Shown here: in pieces, positions 18,167 to 28,212 of the stretch | Position numbering within the stretch: position 1 is the stretch's first letter | How the letters are laid out: each line of letters starts with the position of its first letter | Assembly: GCA_029884165.1 (NCBI GenBank) | Contig: JAOUIH010000007.1 | Span: 1-64,000 of the forward strand | Reading direction: 5' to 3' | DNA length: 64,000 nucleotides | Source of the DNA: Gammaproteobacteria bacterium | GTDB taxonomy: Bacteria; Pseudomonadota; Gammaproteobacteria; Steroidobacterales; Woeseiaceae | Made by a program: the position numbers and the translations under genes | The notes under the pieces: generated by a model | Database searches by the model: none | What the model was told of the DNA's origin: nothing | Seen by the model: the letters and a program-made list of their open reading frames with translations, nothing else

Positions 18167-18657
18167 GCCCTTGTTACCATGTCTATGCAGTCTACCGGGC
18201 AAGCCGGCAGGCACAGCTCGCAACCCGTGCACTCGGACGAGATCACCGTGTGCATGCAGCGTTGCGCGCCGACGATGGCGTCGACCGGGCAGATGTCGCG
18301 GCAATGCAGGCAGCCAATGCACAAGGCTTCATCGATGATCGCGACGCTGTGGCTCATGGTCGTGCTTCCGGGCACGGCCAGCGGCCGCGGCTCGCGGCCC
18401 AGCAATTCCGCCAGTCTCCGGATGGTGTCGTAACCGCCGGGCGGGCAGCGATCGATCTCGGCGCTACCGGCCACGATCGCATTTGCGTAGGGCCGGCAAC
18501 CGGCGAAGCCACACTGGCCGCACTGGGTCTGTGGCAGCAAGTCATTCACCCTGTCGGCGACGGCGTCGTCGTTTTCGGGCAGTCGCGACCGCGCCCAGGC
18601 CAGCAGGAGGCCCGCAGCCAGCGAGATCGAAGCGATTGTCACTACCGCCGTCCACAT
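18163..18657 (-). CDS. rnfB: Rnf complex subunit RnfB, ferredoxin-like
   Basis: Membrane-anchored iron-sulphur subunit, 164 aa, slightly shorter than the usual ~190. One N-terminal helix (VVTIASISLAAGLLLAW) is followed by the CGQCGFAGC...CPPGG [4Fe-4S] site. A two-cluster ferredoxin domain follows, CIGCLHCRDICP and CTGCELCLPACP. It passes electrons between ferredoxin and the membrane subunits. The start is 9 bp after rnfA and its stop overlaps rnfC. Confidence 0.94.
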   Translation of the reverse strand: MWTAVVTIASISLAAGLLLAWARSRLPENDDAVADRVNDLLPQTQCGQCGFAGCRPYANAIVAGSAEIDRCPPGGYDTIRRLAELLGREPRPLAVPGSTTMSHSVAIIDEALCIGCLHCRDICPVDAIVGAQRCMHTVISSECTGCELCLPACPVDCIDMVTRA

Positions 18658-18666
18658 CGGCCAGCG

Positions 18667-19248
18667 TCAGGGTCGCGCCATTCCGGAGAAGCCCATGAAC
18701 GCCAGCGACATCATTCCGGCAGTGATGAGCGCGATCGCGGTGCCCCGGAACGGCAGCGGAACGTCGGCGGCGTCCAGGCGTTCCCGGACAGCACCGAACA
18801 CGGTAAGCACCAGCGCGAAACCGGCCGCGGCGCCGAAGCCGAAAATCACCGATTCGACAAAGCCGCTTGCCTGTTGCACGTTGAGCAGCGCTACTCCGAG
18901 TACGGCGCAGTTGGTGGCAATCAGCGGGATGAAAATCCCCAGCACCTGGTCGAGGAGCGGGCTCAGACGCCGGACCATCAGCTCCGTCAATTGCACACTC
19001 GCCGCAATGACCAGGATGAACGCGATGGTGCGAAGGTAGCCGAGGTCCAGGGGCACGAGCACATACTGGTGCAGCAGGTAGCCGGCGGCGGACGACAGCG
19101 TCAGAACGAAAGCCGTCGCGAGCGACATGCCTAGCGCCGCTTCGACGTTGCGCGATACGCCCATGAAGGGGCAAAGGCCCAGGAACCGAACCAGCACGAA
19201 GTTGTTGACGAGAACGGTGCCAACGAGGATCAGGATTATGTCGGTCAC
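18667..19248 (-). CDS. rnfA: Rnf complex subunit RnfA (RsxA)
   Basis: First gene of the rnf operon, 193 aa with six membrane segments. It begins [20 protein letters not shown] and has [19 protein letters not shown], each with a conserved Cys of the membrane [2Fe-2S] site shared with RnfE. The predicted start is a GTG at 19248. The operon continues rnfB-rnfC-rnfD-rnfG-rnfE-nth-DUF1841, nearly all by overlap. It is 82 bp downstream of metG. Confidence 0.95.
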   Translation of the reverse strand: MTDIILILVGTVLVNNFVLVRFLGLCPFMGVSRNVEAALGMSLATAFVLTLSSAAGYLLHQYVLVPLDLGYLRTIAFILVIAASVQLTELMVRRLSPLLDQVLGIFIPLIATNCAVLGVALLNVQQASGFVESVIFGFGAAAGFALVLTVFGAVRERLDAADVPLPFRGTAIALITAGMMSLAFMGFSGMARP

Positions 19249-19330
19249 GTGGGACAGCCAGTGCGGATAGCGGGGTTCGCAGCCATACGGCCGCTATTGT
19301 AAGTCTTTGACTCGGCGGCGTCGCCCTTGC

Positions 19331-21337
19331 CTACTTGACCCTCATCCCGGGAACCGCCCCGCTGTCGGCGGACAGCAGGAAGATCTCCGAACCGCCGGGT
19401 CCGGCCGCGAGGACCATGCCCTCGGAGACACCGAAACGCATTTTGCGCGGTGCCAGGTTGGCCACGGCCACCACGAGGCGGCCGACGAGGTCCTCGGGCC
19501 TGTAGGCTGCCTTGATGCCGGCAAACACCTGGCGCTTTTCCTCGCCGAGGTCGAGCGTCAGTCGCAACAGCTTGTCCGCACCCTCGACGCCCTCGGCAGC
19601 GACTATCCGGGCTATGCGCAGGTCGACCTTGACGAAATCGTCGATGCTGATCGTCTCGGGCGCCGGCGTGGCGGCAGCCTGTTGCGTGGATTCCCTTGAT
19701 GCTTCGACCATTTCTTCGACCTTGGTTGATTCGACCCGCGTCAGCAGGGCTTCGTATGGATTGATACCGGTACCGAGCAGCGGCATGGTGGCCTGGTCCC
19801 AGGTCCAGCCCTGTTCCCCGAACAGTCGCTCTGCGTCTGCGGCGACCGTCGGCAGCACGGGCGACAGGTAGATCATCAGTGTACGGAACAGGTTCAGGCC
19901 CTGGGTGCATACGGCCTGCACGCCATCGGCCAGCGCATCATCTTTCGCCATCTGCCAGGGCTTCTTGTCGTCGATGTAGCGATTCGCCTGTTCAGCCAGC
20001 GCCATGATGCTGCGTATCGCCTTGCCGAATTCCCTCTGCTCATACAACTCCGCGATTGCAGTCGACGCGTCGGCGAATTCCTCGAACAAAGCCGGGTCAT
20101 CGAGTTCGGCAGACAGTCGCCCGTCGAAACGTTTGCTGATGAAACCCGCGCAGCGGCTCGGTATGTTGACGAGTTTGCCGACCAGGTCCGAGTTGACCTT
20201 GGCTGCGAAGTCCTCGAGGCTCAGGTCGATGTCGTCCATCGCCGGGCTGAGTTTCGAAGCGTAGTAGTAGCGCAGGTAGGACGGCTGCAGGAAATCGAGG
20301 TAGGTGCGCGCATTGATGAACGTGCCACGCGCCTTGGACATCTTCTTGCCGTTAATCGTAAGGAACCCGTGCGCGAACACGCTGGTCGGTTTGCGGAACC
20401 CGGAACCTTCCAGCACGGCGGGCCAGAACAGGGTGTGGAAGTACACTATGTCCTTGCCGATGAAGTGGTAGACCTCGGCCTCGCTGCCTTCGCGCCAGTA
20501 CTCTTCGAAGTCGAGGTCCTCGCGCGAATTGCACAGGTGCAGGAAACTCGCAAGGTAACCGACCGGCGCGTCGAGCCACACGTAGAAATACTTGTCCTCG
20601 GTGCCGGGGATGCGGAAACCGAAGTAGGGCGCATCGCGCGAGATGTCCCAGTCCTGCAGGCCGGCGCCGAACCACTCCTCCAGCTTGCTGGTGATGTTCT
20701 GGTGCAGGCCGGCAACCTTCATCCATCGCCGCAGGCGGTCTCCGAAAGCGCTTAGCCGGAAGAAATAATGCTCGGACTCGCGCCAGACCGGCGTGCTTCC
20801 GGACAGCACGGAAGTCGGGTTGACGAGGTCCCGCGGCGTATACGTGGCGCCACATACCTCGCAAGCGTCGCCGTACTGGTCCTCGCTCTTGCAGCGCGGG
20901 CAGGTGCCGCGCACAAAGCGATCGGGCAGGAACATGCCCTCTCGCTCGTCGTAGGCCTGCTCGATCGTCTTCGTGTATACGTGATCGGCATCGCGTAGCG
21001 CCTTGTACATGCGTTGCACGAGTTGTTCGTTTTCTGGCGAGTGCGTCGTGTGAAAGTTGTCGAAATCCACGCCGAATTCGCGCAGGTCCTGTTCCTGTTC
21101 GGCGGCCACTCGGGTCACCAGGTCCTCCGGCGGTATGCCCTCCTGGCGCGCCTTTATCATGATCGGCGTGCCGTGTGCATCCGCCGCGCAGACGTAGATG
21201 CAGTCGTGGCCGCGCAGCTTCTGGAAGCGCACCCAGATATCGGACTGGATGTACTCGACGAGATGCCCCATGTGGATCCTGCCGTTGGCGTAGGGCAGGG
21301 CGCTGGAGACCAGGATTTTGCGGGCGGGCTTGCTCAT
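19331..21337 (-). CDS. metG: Methionyl-tRNA synthetase
   Basis: Class I aminoacyl-tRNA synthetase charging tRNA-Met, 668 aa. The HIGH-type motif is HMGHLVEY near residue 22, the KMSKS motif is KMSKARG, and the zinc knuckle is [18 protein letters not shown]. The C-terminal ~110 residues form the EMAP/Trbp111-like tRNA-binding and dimerisation domain ([20 protein letters not shown]). The start ATG is at 21337. In many gammaproteobacteria metG is next to apbC; here a pilT-like/kinase block lies between them. Confidence 0.97.
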   Translation of the reverse strand: MSKPARKILVSSALPYANGRIHMGHLVEYIQSDIWVRFQKLRGHDCIYVCAADAHGTPIMIKARQEGIPPEDLVTRVAAEQEQDLREFGVDFDNFHTTHSPENEQLVQRMYKALRDADHVYTKTIEQAYDEREGMFLPDRFVRGTCPRCKSEDQYGDACEVCGATYTPRDLVNPTSVLSGSTPVWRESEHYFFRLSAFGDRLRRWMKVAGLHQNITSKLEEWFGAGLQDWDISRDAPYFGFRIPGTEDKYFYVWLDAPVGYLASFLHLCNSREDLDFEEYWREGSEAEVYHFIGKDIVYFHTLFWPAVLEGSGFRKPTSVFAHGFLTINGKKMSKARGTFINARTYLDFLQPSYLRYYYASKLSPAMDDIDLSLEDFAAKVNSDLVGKLVNIPSRCAGFISKRFDGRLSAELDDPALFEEFADASTAIAELYEQREFGKAIRSIMALAEQANRYIDDKKPWQMAKDDALADGVQAVCTQGLNLFRTLMIYLSPVLPTVAADAERLFGEQGWTWDQATMPLLGTGINPYEALLTRVESTKVEEMVEASRESTQQAAATPAPETISIDDFVKVDLRIARIVAAEGVEGADKLLRLTLDLGEEKRQVFAGIKAAYRPEDLVGRLVVAVANLAPRKMRFGVSEGMVLAAGPGGSEIFLLSADSGAVPGMRVK

Positions 21338-21472
21338 CGTCGGCTTGTTTCGGCTGCGGAACTGGGGTCGGAACGGAGCTGCGCCCGGCGGTCACGGCCG
21401 CCCGGCGAAACGGTCCGGGATTATGCCACGACCGGGCGCCGAGGTGCGGGCCAGCGCCGCAAGGGACGCGGT

Positions 21473-22570
21473 CTACTCGAAATAGGGGTCCGGTTCGACG
21501 GTATCCCGGACGGACTTGAATTTCGCCTTGTTGTTGGCCTGCAGATAGGCTTCGTCACCGGAAATCTGGCCGCTTTCGACCAGCTTCATGAGCGCGCTGT
21601 CCATGGTGATCATGCCGACCGAGCCGCCGCTCTGCATGGCGGTTTCGAGCTGGTCCAGCTTGCCCTGTCGAACCAGGTTGGCGACGGCCGAGGTATTTAT
21701 CAGGATCTCCAGGGCCGCGACCCGGCCGGGCTTGTCCTTGACCGGCAGCAGCTGCTGCGAAATCACCCCACGCAGCGACGTCGAAAGCATGGTGCGTATA
21801 TGGCTCTGCTTGTCGGCCGGGAAGGAATTGACGATGCGGTCGACGGTCTGGGCGGCGCCGTTCGTGTGCAGCGTGCCCATGACAAGGATGCCCATCTCGG
21901 CCGCGGTCACCGCGATGCTGATGGTCTCGAGGTCACGCAATTCGCCGACCAGGATCACGTCCGGATCTTCGCGCAGGGCCGAGTGCAGGGCGTCCGCGAA
22001 GCTTGCGCTGTGCACACCGACCTCGCGTTGTGAAATCAGGCAGCCCTGCCGCTTGTGCACGAACTCGATCGGGTCCTCGATCGTAAGTATGTGCCCCTTC
22101 AGGCGCTTGTTGATCGCGTCGATCATTGCAGCGAGCGTAGTGGACTTGCCGGAACCCGTCTTGCCGGTGACGAGGATCATGCCGGAAGTCTGCTTGCACA
22201 AGTTGTGAACTACCTCGGGCATGTTCAGTTCGTCGAGCGTGAGCGCTTTCGACGGGATCGCACGGAATACCGCCCCAATGCCGTTCAGGTGCCGCATGAC
22301 ATTGACGCGAAATCTCGACACTCCCGGAATCTCGTAGGCAAAGTCAGCGGCGTCTTTCTTTTCGAAATCGCGCTGCGTCGTGCCGCCCATGATCTCGTAC
22401 ATGCAATCCCGCACTTCGTCAATTGTCAGGACTTCATCCTGCAGCAAGGTTAGCGACCCATGCACGCGAACCCGGGGCGGGTCGCCGGATATGAAATGCA
22501 GGTCGGATCCGCGCTTGTCCAGCGCGGTCTTCAGGTAGGAATCGATGCGGTTGACGTGGCCCTCTGTCAT
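21473..22570 (-). CDS. PilT/PilU-type AAA+ ATPase (first of pair)
   Basis: Type IV pilus retraction-type hexameric ATPase, 365 aa. The N-terminal PAS-like domain has SDLHFISGDPPRVRVHG. The Walker A is GKTGSGKST, the Asp box TIEDPIEFVH, the Walker B ILVGELRDLETI and the His box MGTLHTNGA. The AIRNLIRE-like motif is present as SAVANLVRQGKLDQLE. ELRD replaces the more common EMRD. It is the last gene of a three-gene run with the second ATPase (8 bp gap) and the HEAT-kinase. It resembles PilU or an extra PilT; the sequence alone does not decide. Confidence 0.88.
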   Translation of the reverse strand: MTEGHVNRIDSYLKTALDKRGSDLHFISGDPPRVRVHGSLTLLQDEVLTIDEVRDCMYEIMGGTTQRDFEKKDAADFAYEIPGVSRFRVNVMRHLNGIGAVFRAIPSKALTLDELNMPEVVHNLCKQTSGMILVTGKTGSGKSTTLAAMIDAINKRLKGHILTIEDPIEFVHKRQGCLISQREVGVHSASFADALHSALREDPDVILVGELRDLETISIAVTAAEMGILVMGTLHTNGAAQTVDRIVNSFPADKQSHIRTMLSTSLRGVISQQLLPVKDKPGRVAALEILINTSAVANLVRQGKLDQLETAMQSGGSVGMITMDSALMKLVESGQISGDEAYLQANNKAKFKSVRDTVEPDPYFE

Positions 22571-22578
22571 CGACGTCC

Positions 22579-23670
22579 TCAGTCGTCCGCACCCAGTGCG
22601 GGCAATATCGCCGAGTCGGTCGCGTAACGATGGAACTTGCGCTTGTCGGCCGCGTATCGAATCGCGTCGTCGGGGTCGATCTCCTTCTTTTCCAGGGCAT
22701 CGAGCAGGGCCTGGTCCAGCAGCTGCATGCCGATATTCCGGCCGGTCTGCAGCTGCGCCGGAATCTGGTGAGTCTGGTCCGTCATGATCAGCTTCGAGAT
22801 CGCGCGGTTGTTGACCAGGATTTCGACGACCGCCTTGCGGCCGCGGCCGTCCGGCGTCTTGACCAGCACCTGTGTCACGACGGCCTTCAGGCTTTGCGCG
22901 AGGAAGCTCTTGGTCTGTTCCCGCAATTCGCCAGGCAGCGCGTCGATGATTCGATCGATTGTCTTGACCGCGCCGGTCGTGTGCAGCGTGCCGAGCACCA
23001 GGTGGCCGGTCTCCGCCGCGGTCATGGCCATCGAGATCGTCTCCGCGTCGCGCAGCTCACCGACGAGGATGACGTCCGGATCTTCGCGCATGGCCGAGCG
23101 CACCCCGTCGGCAAACGTTCGCAGGTGGGTCCCGAGCTCGCGCTGGATGACCTGTGATTTCTTGCTCGGGTGCACGAATTCGATCGGGTCTTCGAGACTG
23201 ATGATATTCAGCGCCCGGGAGTTGTTCAGGTAGTCGATCATCGCGGCGAGCGTCGTCGACTTTCCGGTGCCGGTCGAGCCGGTCACGAGAACCATACCCT
23301 GGTGGAAGTCGCAGAAGTCCTGCAGCACGGGCGGCAGGTTCAGCTTTTCGAGGGTGGGCACGGCATTCGGGATATAGCGGAACACGGCGCCAACACCGGT
23401 GTCCTTACGGAACATATTGACCCGGAAACGGCCGCCGTCCTCGCTTACGTAGGAGAAGTCCAGGTCCTTGCCCGAGTGAAACCGCTCGCGCTGGGCGTCG
23501 CTTAGGATCTCCGTGACATAGCCCTCGAGCTCGGTATCTGTCAGGTCACGGAACTTGATCGGCAACAAATCGCCGTGCATCCGCAGCATCGGCGGAACGC
23601 CGACGGAAAGGTGGACGTCGGAGCAGCCCTGGGCGAGCCCGAGCTTCAGAAATGCATCAATGCGCGGCAT
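22579..23670 (-). CDS. PilT/PilU-type AAA+ ATPase (second of pair)
   Basis: Second retraction-type ATPase, 363 aa. It shows SDVHLSVGVPPMLRMHGDL, Walker A GSTGTGKST, Asp box SLEDPIEFVHP, Walker B ILVGELRDAETI and His box LGTLHTTGA. The arginine-rich helix reads AISKLIMTDQTHQIPAQLQTG. It is clearly related to, but not the same as, the neighbouring ATPase. A PilT-PilU pair is the known pattern in pili that retract, with PilU acting through PilT. The usual yggS/proC context of pilT is absent. The gap to the upstream kinase gene is 90 bp. Confidence 0.88.
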   Translation of the reverse strand: MPRIDAFLKLGLAQGCSDVHLSVGVPPMLRMHGDLLPIKFRDLTDTELEGYVTEILSDAQRERFHSGKDLDFSYVSEDGGRFRVNMFRKDTGVGAVFRYIPNAVPTLEKLNLPPVLQDFCDFHQGMVLVTGSTGTGKSTTLAAMIDYLNNSRALNIISLEDPIEFVHPSKKSQVIQRELGTHLRTFADGVRSAMREDPDVILVGELRDAETISMAMTAAETGHLVLGTLHTTGAVKTIDRIIDALPGELREQTKSFLAQSLKAVVTQVLVKTPDGRGRKAVVEILVNNRAISKLIMTDQTHQIPAQLQTGRNIGMQLLDQALLDALEKKEIDPDDAIRYAADKRKFHRYATDSAILPALGADD

Positions 23671-23760
23671 TGGAGTGGAATATTGCCTTGAACTTCATGT
23701 AGATACTGCGGCTATCGTAGGCGGATTCCCCGCGCGCCGCCAGTGCGCCGCAGCACATTT

Positions 23761-26184
23761 TCATAAATTGATCGCGTTGAGGGCGTCGATAAGTTCGTTC
23801 ATGGTGCTGTAGCGCTTGCTCTTGTCGACCGCCATGGCCTTGCCGATGATTGCGGCCAGCTCGTCCGGCACGTTCGGATTGACCTCCTGGCAGGTCTTGG
23901 CCTTGCCCTGGACGTGCTGGTACATCACCGACATGTGGTCGCCCCGGCTGTACGGCGGGATGCCGGTGACCATCTCGTACATGATGACGCCGACACTGTA
24001 GATGTCGGCCTTTTCGTCCACTTTCTTGCCGAGGATCTGTTCCGGTGCCATGTACTTGGGCGAGCCGATGACGTAACCCGTTTTCGTCAGCTGGGTATCG
24101 CCGCTTTTCGCCGCCGCCGCCACGCCGAAGTCCACGATTTTCAGCAGACCCTCATTGTTGACCAGGATATTGGCGGGCTTCAGGTCGCGATGGATGACGC
24201 CGGCCTGGTGTGCCACCGCCATGCCGGTCGCGATGTCCACAGAGAACCGGAGCGCCTTCTTGAAATCCATGGGCTCGCTGTCCGGGATCTCGCCCGAGAG
24301 CGTATGCGACGGGAAGTACTCCATCGAAATCGCGTAGCAGCCCTGCAGGTACAGGAAGTCGTAAATCCGGATGACATTGCGGTGCGTGATCTTGCGCGAG
24401 TAACGCAGCTCGTGCACGAAGCGCTTCATCATCTCCTCGTCCGAGGACACGTTCGGATTCAGGAACTTCAGGATCAGTCGCTCCTCGACGACCTGGTCCT
24501 CCATCAGCAACACGGTACCGAAAGCGCCCTTGCCGATCTTCTCGATGTACTTGTAGCGGCCATCTACAATGTCACCGGGCTCCAGCTTGGAGATATCCAG
24601 CACGGGCGGCGGCTCCGGCACCGGTGCGGCGGGGCTGGCCGGCACCTCCTGCTTCGTCGATGCAATGATGCTCTCCAGCGCCTCGTTGTCGATGAGCAGC
24701 GTACGCGTGTGCTCAGCCAGCTTCTCCGCGCGCCGGTTTTCTTCCATGACCGATGCGGCGAACTTGGCGTCGAGCTCCTTCAGTGCCTTGTCCGCGATAT
24801 TGACGACCGTCGGGTCGTCTGCCTGCTTGATCTTTCTCAGCACCGTGCGGATGGTCTGCGCATGCTGCTCGTCGGCGAGGTGTGAAATGGCCTTGATGGC
24901 TTCGAGCTGGACGTCGCGCTCGGGCCGGCTCAGCATCGGGACAAGCTTGTCGATGATCGTATGGTCGCCGAGCTTGGCGAGCGCACGAACGACGACGGTA
25001 TCCGTCTTGGCGTTCTGGCCGAGCATCTTGACCAGCTTCGGCACAGCCTTCTTGCTGCCGATCTGCGCCAGCGCATCGACGGCACGCTCGCGAACCCACC
25101 AGTCCGAGTCGTCGGTCGCCTTGATCAGCTGGTCTACCGCCTGTTCGTCCTTGGTCGCATTCAGGATCTCGATGGCGGTGCGCCGGATGTCTTCGTCCTT
25201 GTCGTTAATGAGGGCGAGCACCGATCGCACGACCTTCGGGCCGCCGATGTCGGCGAGCGCGTCGCCGGCACGGGCCCTAACCCACCAGTCGTCGTCCTTG
25301 ATCGCCTCCAGCAGATCCTTCACCGAATCGACTGTGCCGATCTCGTTCAGGACCTCTACGGCCGCCCGGCGAGTGTATTCGGATTCGTCCTTCAGGGCCG
25401 CGACCAGATGTTTCGTGGTTTCGGGGTGGTTGATCTTTATGATCACGTCCACTGCCTTGCTCTGCACTTCGAGATCCGGGTCGTGCAGCAGCCGGGTCAG
25501 TTTCTCGATGTTGACCGGGCCCTTCCGGGTCGACAAAGCGACCAGCGCGGCGCCCCGGACGAGCTTGCTGGTATCCGCCAGCTGGTTTTCGAGTACCTGG
25601 TTGATCTCGGCCCGATCGAACTTCGACAGCAGCCGGATCAGGTGCATCTTGACGACCGGGTCCTTGCCGCCCATCCGGTTGATCAGGTCAGGAATCAGGT
25701 CCTCGGTGACCACCTCCTCGATGATGGCGAACAGCTGCGCCTTTTCCTTCGGCTCGAGCTCGTAGGCGCGTCGCATCAGTTCGTGCACGTTGAGGCTCTG
25801 CTTGTGCACCTTCAGGACCTCGATCAGGGCGGGCTTGGAGACCTCCGGGTTGTCGAGGAACTCGAGCAGGTTGTTGGCGTTGTAATTGTGGCTGCTCGAC
25901 AGCGCCCAGGCCGTGCCGGACACGACCCGCTCGTTCCCGTCGGCGAGACCCTCCTGGTACAACTTCAGCGTCCTGTCGCTGACCTGGCTGGCCAGGATGT
26001 CGACGAACAGCATCGTGTGGGTCTTGTCGCTCATGGCGAGCGCGTCGATCACGCGCGGTATCGTCTTCGGGCCCAGGTTCTTCAGGCGTTCGACCAGGCG
26101 CTCGGCGTTTCTCGAACTCACGTCCGACTCGCTGGCCAGCTGGCCAATAAGCTGATCGGCGCGGAATCCGCCCAGGAGGCTCAT
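23761..26184 (-). CDS. HEAT-repeat Ser/Thr protein kinase
   Basis: Large signalling protein, 807 aa. Residues from about 10 to 500 are tandem HEAT/PBS-lyase-like repeats; two have the near-identical DDDWWVRARA and DDSDWWVRERA helices, and several end DALAQIG or DALADIGG. After a Pro-rich linker near 520-535 a Hanks-type kinase domain fills about 545-807: glycine loop GKGAFG (551-556), Lys573, HRDLKPANIL with catalytic Asp667, DFGVAA and an APEQ motif. All key residues are present, so it should be active. There is no membrane segment. The ATG at 26184 follows GGGAG by 8 nt. It leads the two PilT-type ATPases. Substrate unknown. Confidence 0.85.
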   Translation of the reverse strand: MSLLGGFRADQLIGQLASESDVSSRNAERLVERLKNLGPKTIPRVIDALAMSDKTHTMLFVDILASQVSDRTLKLYQEGLADGNERVVSGTAWALSSSHNYNANNLLEFLDNPEVSKPALIEVLKVHKQSLNVHELMRRAYELEPKEKAQLFAIIEEVVTEDLIPDLINRMGGKDPVVKMHLIRLLSKFDRAEINQVLENQLADTSKLVRGAALVALSTRKGPVNIEKLTRLLHDPDLEVQSKAVDVIIKINHPETTKHLVAALKDESEYTRRAAVEVLNEIGTVDSVKDLLEAIKDDDWWVRARAGDALADIGGPKVVRSVLALINDKDEDIRRTAIEILNATKDEQAVDQLIKATDDSDWWVRERAVDALAQIGSKKAVPKLVKMLGQNAKTDTVVVRALAKLGDHTIIDKLVPMLSRPERDVQLEAIKAISHLADEQHAQTIRTVLRKIKQADDPTVVNIADKALKELDAKFAASVMEENRRAEKLAEHTRTLLIDNEALESIIASTKQEVPASPAAPVPEPPPVLDISKLEPGDIVDGRYKYIEKIGKGAFGTVLLMEDQVVEERLILKFLNPNVSSDEEMMKRFVHELRYSRKITHRNVIRIYDFLYLQGCYAISMEYFPSHTLSGEIPDSEPMDFKKALRFSVDIATGMAVAHQAGVIHRDLKPANILVNNEGLLKIVDFGVAAAAKSGDTQLTKTGYVIGSPKYMAPEQILGKKVDEKADIYSVGVIMYEMVTGIPPYSRGDHMSVMYQHVQGKAKTCQEVNPNVPDELAAIIGKAMAVDKSKRYSTMNELIDALNAINL

Positions 26185-26544
26185 GAATCGCGCTCCCGGC
26201 GGTGGGTACGGCGGGTGCGCGGGAGCGAGGGACCGCCGTTCGCGTGCATCCCTGCCTTGCCCCCGAAAACCGCTGCTACCCGTCTGTTCGTCAAAATCAA
26301 CCCGCTCTCGACCCGGCGGACGCCGGGCCATCGATCCGCGGCGACTGTCTCGCTTTGGTATCCGTACCGACCCGGTCCGATTATGCCACACGCCCTTGCT
26401 GGCCAGCCGGGACCCGGGGCGCCCCCGGCTGCCGATTCCCGCCGGCGCAGCACTTGCGCTCACCAGTCCGCTACAATGTGCGCCGGCTGGCCCCGGACGG
26501 CCCGCCATGTCCGGGAAATTTTACCTAATGCCACAGGCCGAAGT
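26185..26544 (+). other. Divergent intergenic region between the kinase gene and apbC
   Basis: About 360 bp with no credible gene. TACAAT at 26472-26477 could be a -10 box for apbC, though no good -35 accompanies it. A CATAAT on the minus strand near 26382-26390 could serve the kinase gene. GC-rich inverted segments are present near 26405-26450 but no T-run. A frame that crosses this region into apbC is open but unlike any family and was not used. Confidence 0.5.
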
Positions 26545-27639
26545 GTGACACCGTCAGCAAATTCTCAACTCAAACAGGCCCTTGAGGCCCTGGTCCTGCC
26601 CGACATCGGGCACAGGCTGGGCGAGGTGGCCCGGGTCCGCCGGGCGGAACAGGCGGGCCCTGAGGTCGAGGTCGACATCGAGCTGGGTTACCCGGCCGAC
26701 TCGCAGCTCGCTGCCTATGCGGAGCTCGTCGCCGCGGCTGCCCGCGCCGCCGCGGGCGGCGCCGAACCCCGGGTCACGATCGAATGCCGGGTCACGTCGC
26801 ATGGCGTGCAGCGCAACTTGAAGCCGCTGGCCAACGTGCGCAACATCGTTGCGGTGGCCTCGGGCAAGGGCGGCGTCGGCAAGTCGACGACGGCCGCCAA
26901 CCTGGCGCTGGCTCTGCACGCCGAGGGCGGCCGCGTGGGGGTCCTCGATGCAGACATCTACGGTCCGTCGCAGCCGCTGATGTTCGGGCTGACGGGCCAG
27001 CGGCCATCCAGTGCGGACGGCAAGACCATGGACCCGCTGACTGCCTACGGGGTCCAGGTCATGTCTATCGGGTTTCTCATCGATGCGGACCAGCCGATGG
27101 TCTGGCGCGGCCCGATGGTCACGTCGGCCCTGATCCAGCTCCTGCAGCAGACCCGCTGGGACGACCTCGATTACCTGGTCGTCGACATGCCGCCCGGCAC
27201 CGGCGACATCCAGTTGACCCTGTCCCAGCAGGTGCCGGTCAGCGGCGCCGTCATTGTCACGACGCCGCAGGACATTGCGCTGCTCGATGCCCGCAAGGGT
27301 CTGCAGATGTTTCGCAAGGTCGGCGTGCCGGTGCTGGGAATCGTCGAAAACATGAGCACGCACATCTGCAGCAACTGCGGGCACGAAGAGCCGATCTTCG
27401 GTACCGGTGGCGGCAGCCGCATGGCGTCGGAATACGGGGTCGAGTTGCTCGGGCAGCTGCCCTTGGACGTCGGCATCCGGGAGCAGACCGACAGCGGCCG
27501 ACCCACCGTCATTGCAGCGCCCGACAGTCCGCAAGCCGGCATTTATCGACGCACGGCCCGGCGCATGGCGGCACGCCTCGCCAGCCAGGGTAAGGATTAC
27601 AGCCACCGCTTCCCGAAAATCGTCGTCGAGGAGAGTTGA
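26545..27639 (+). CDS. apbC: Iron-sulphur cluster carrier ApbC/Mrp-type P-loop ATPase
   Basis: Cytosolic ATPase that carries and delivers Fe-S clusters, about 364 aa. An N-terminal MIP18/DUF59-like domain ([14 protein letters not shown]) precedes the deviant Walker [11 protein letters not shown]. Switch motifs [10 protein letters not shown] and [10 protein letters not shown] follow, then the cluster-binding CxxC in [14 protein letters not shown]. The GTG at 26545 gives the family's usual N-terminus but has only a weak Shine-Dalgarno sequence; the reading frame is open far upstream. Its stop overlaps the dcd start, forming a two-gene unit. Confidence 0.92.
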   Translation: MTPSANSQLKQALEALVLPDIGHRLGEVARVRRAEQAGPEVEVDIELGYPADSQLAAYAELVAAAARAAAGGAEPRVTIECRVTSHGVQRNLKPLANVRNIVAVASGKGGVGKSTTAANLALALHAEGGRVGVLDADIYGPSQPLMFGLTGQRPSSADGKTMDPLTAYGVQVMSIGFLIDADQPMVWRGPMVTSALIQLLQQTRWDDLDYLVVDMPPGTGDIQLTLSQQVPVSGAVIVTTPQDIALLDARKGLQMFRKVGVPVLGIVENMSTHICSNCGHEEPIFGTGGGSRMASEYGVELLGQLPLDVGIREQTDSGRPTVIAAPDSPQAGIYRRTARRMAARLASQGKDYSHRFPKIVVEES

Positions 27640-28205
27640 TGAGCATCAAGTCCGACCGCTGGATCCGGGAGATGGCGGAGCGGCATCGTATGATCGAGCC
27701 GTTCGAGCCGTACCAGGTGCGTCAGGCGAACGGCGAGAAGATAGTCTCCTACGGCACCTCGAGCTATGGTTACGACGTCCGCTGCTCGAACGAATTCAAG
27801 GTCTTCACGAATATCGAGTCGGCTATCGTCGACCCGAAACGTTTCGACGAGTCGAGCTTCGTCAACAAGACCGGCGACGTCTGCGTCATCCCGCCGAATT
27901 CCTTCGCGCTCGCGCGGACCGTCGAATACTTTCGCATACCACGCAACGTGCTGACTATTTGCCTGGGCAAGTCGACCTACGCCCGCTGCGGGATCATTGT
28001 GAACGTCACGCCGCTCGAGCCCGAGTGGGAGGGTCATGTGACGCTCGAGTTCTCCAATACGACCCCGCTGCCGGCAAAAATCTACGCCAACGAAGGCGTG
28101 GCCCAGATGCTGTTCTTCGAGTCCGACGAGGAGTGCGAGACCTCGTATCGCGACCGGGGGGGCAAGTACCAGGGCCAGACCGGCGTCACCCTGCCGAAGA
28201 CCTGA
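27639..28205 (+). CDS. dcd: dCTP deaminase
   Basis: Homotrimeric enzyme converting dCTP to dUTP for thymidylate synthesis, 188 aa. Visible signatures are [12 protein letters not shown] near residue 30, [14 protein letters not shown], and [23 protein letters not shown] with the catalytic Glu in the last part. The C-terminus is [13 protein letters not shown]. The ATG overlaps the apbC stop (TGATG), with AGGAG upstream. Confidence 0.97.
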   Translation: MSIKSDRWIREMAERHRMIEPFEPYQVRQANGEKIVSYGTSSYGYDVRCSNEFKVFTNIESAIVDPKRFDESSFVNKTGDVCVIPPNSFALARTVEYFRIPRNVLTICLGKSTYARCGIIVNVTPLEPEWEGHVTLEFSNTTPLPAKIYANEGVAQMLFFESDEECETSYRDRGGKYQGQTGVTLPKT

Positions 28206-28212
28206 GCGGGCG

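Noticed and set aside
24961-26544. Long N-terminal extension of apbC
   Set aside because: The upstream part is antisense to the HEAT-kinase gene and then crosses a spacer; the ApbC family starts near 26545.
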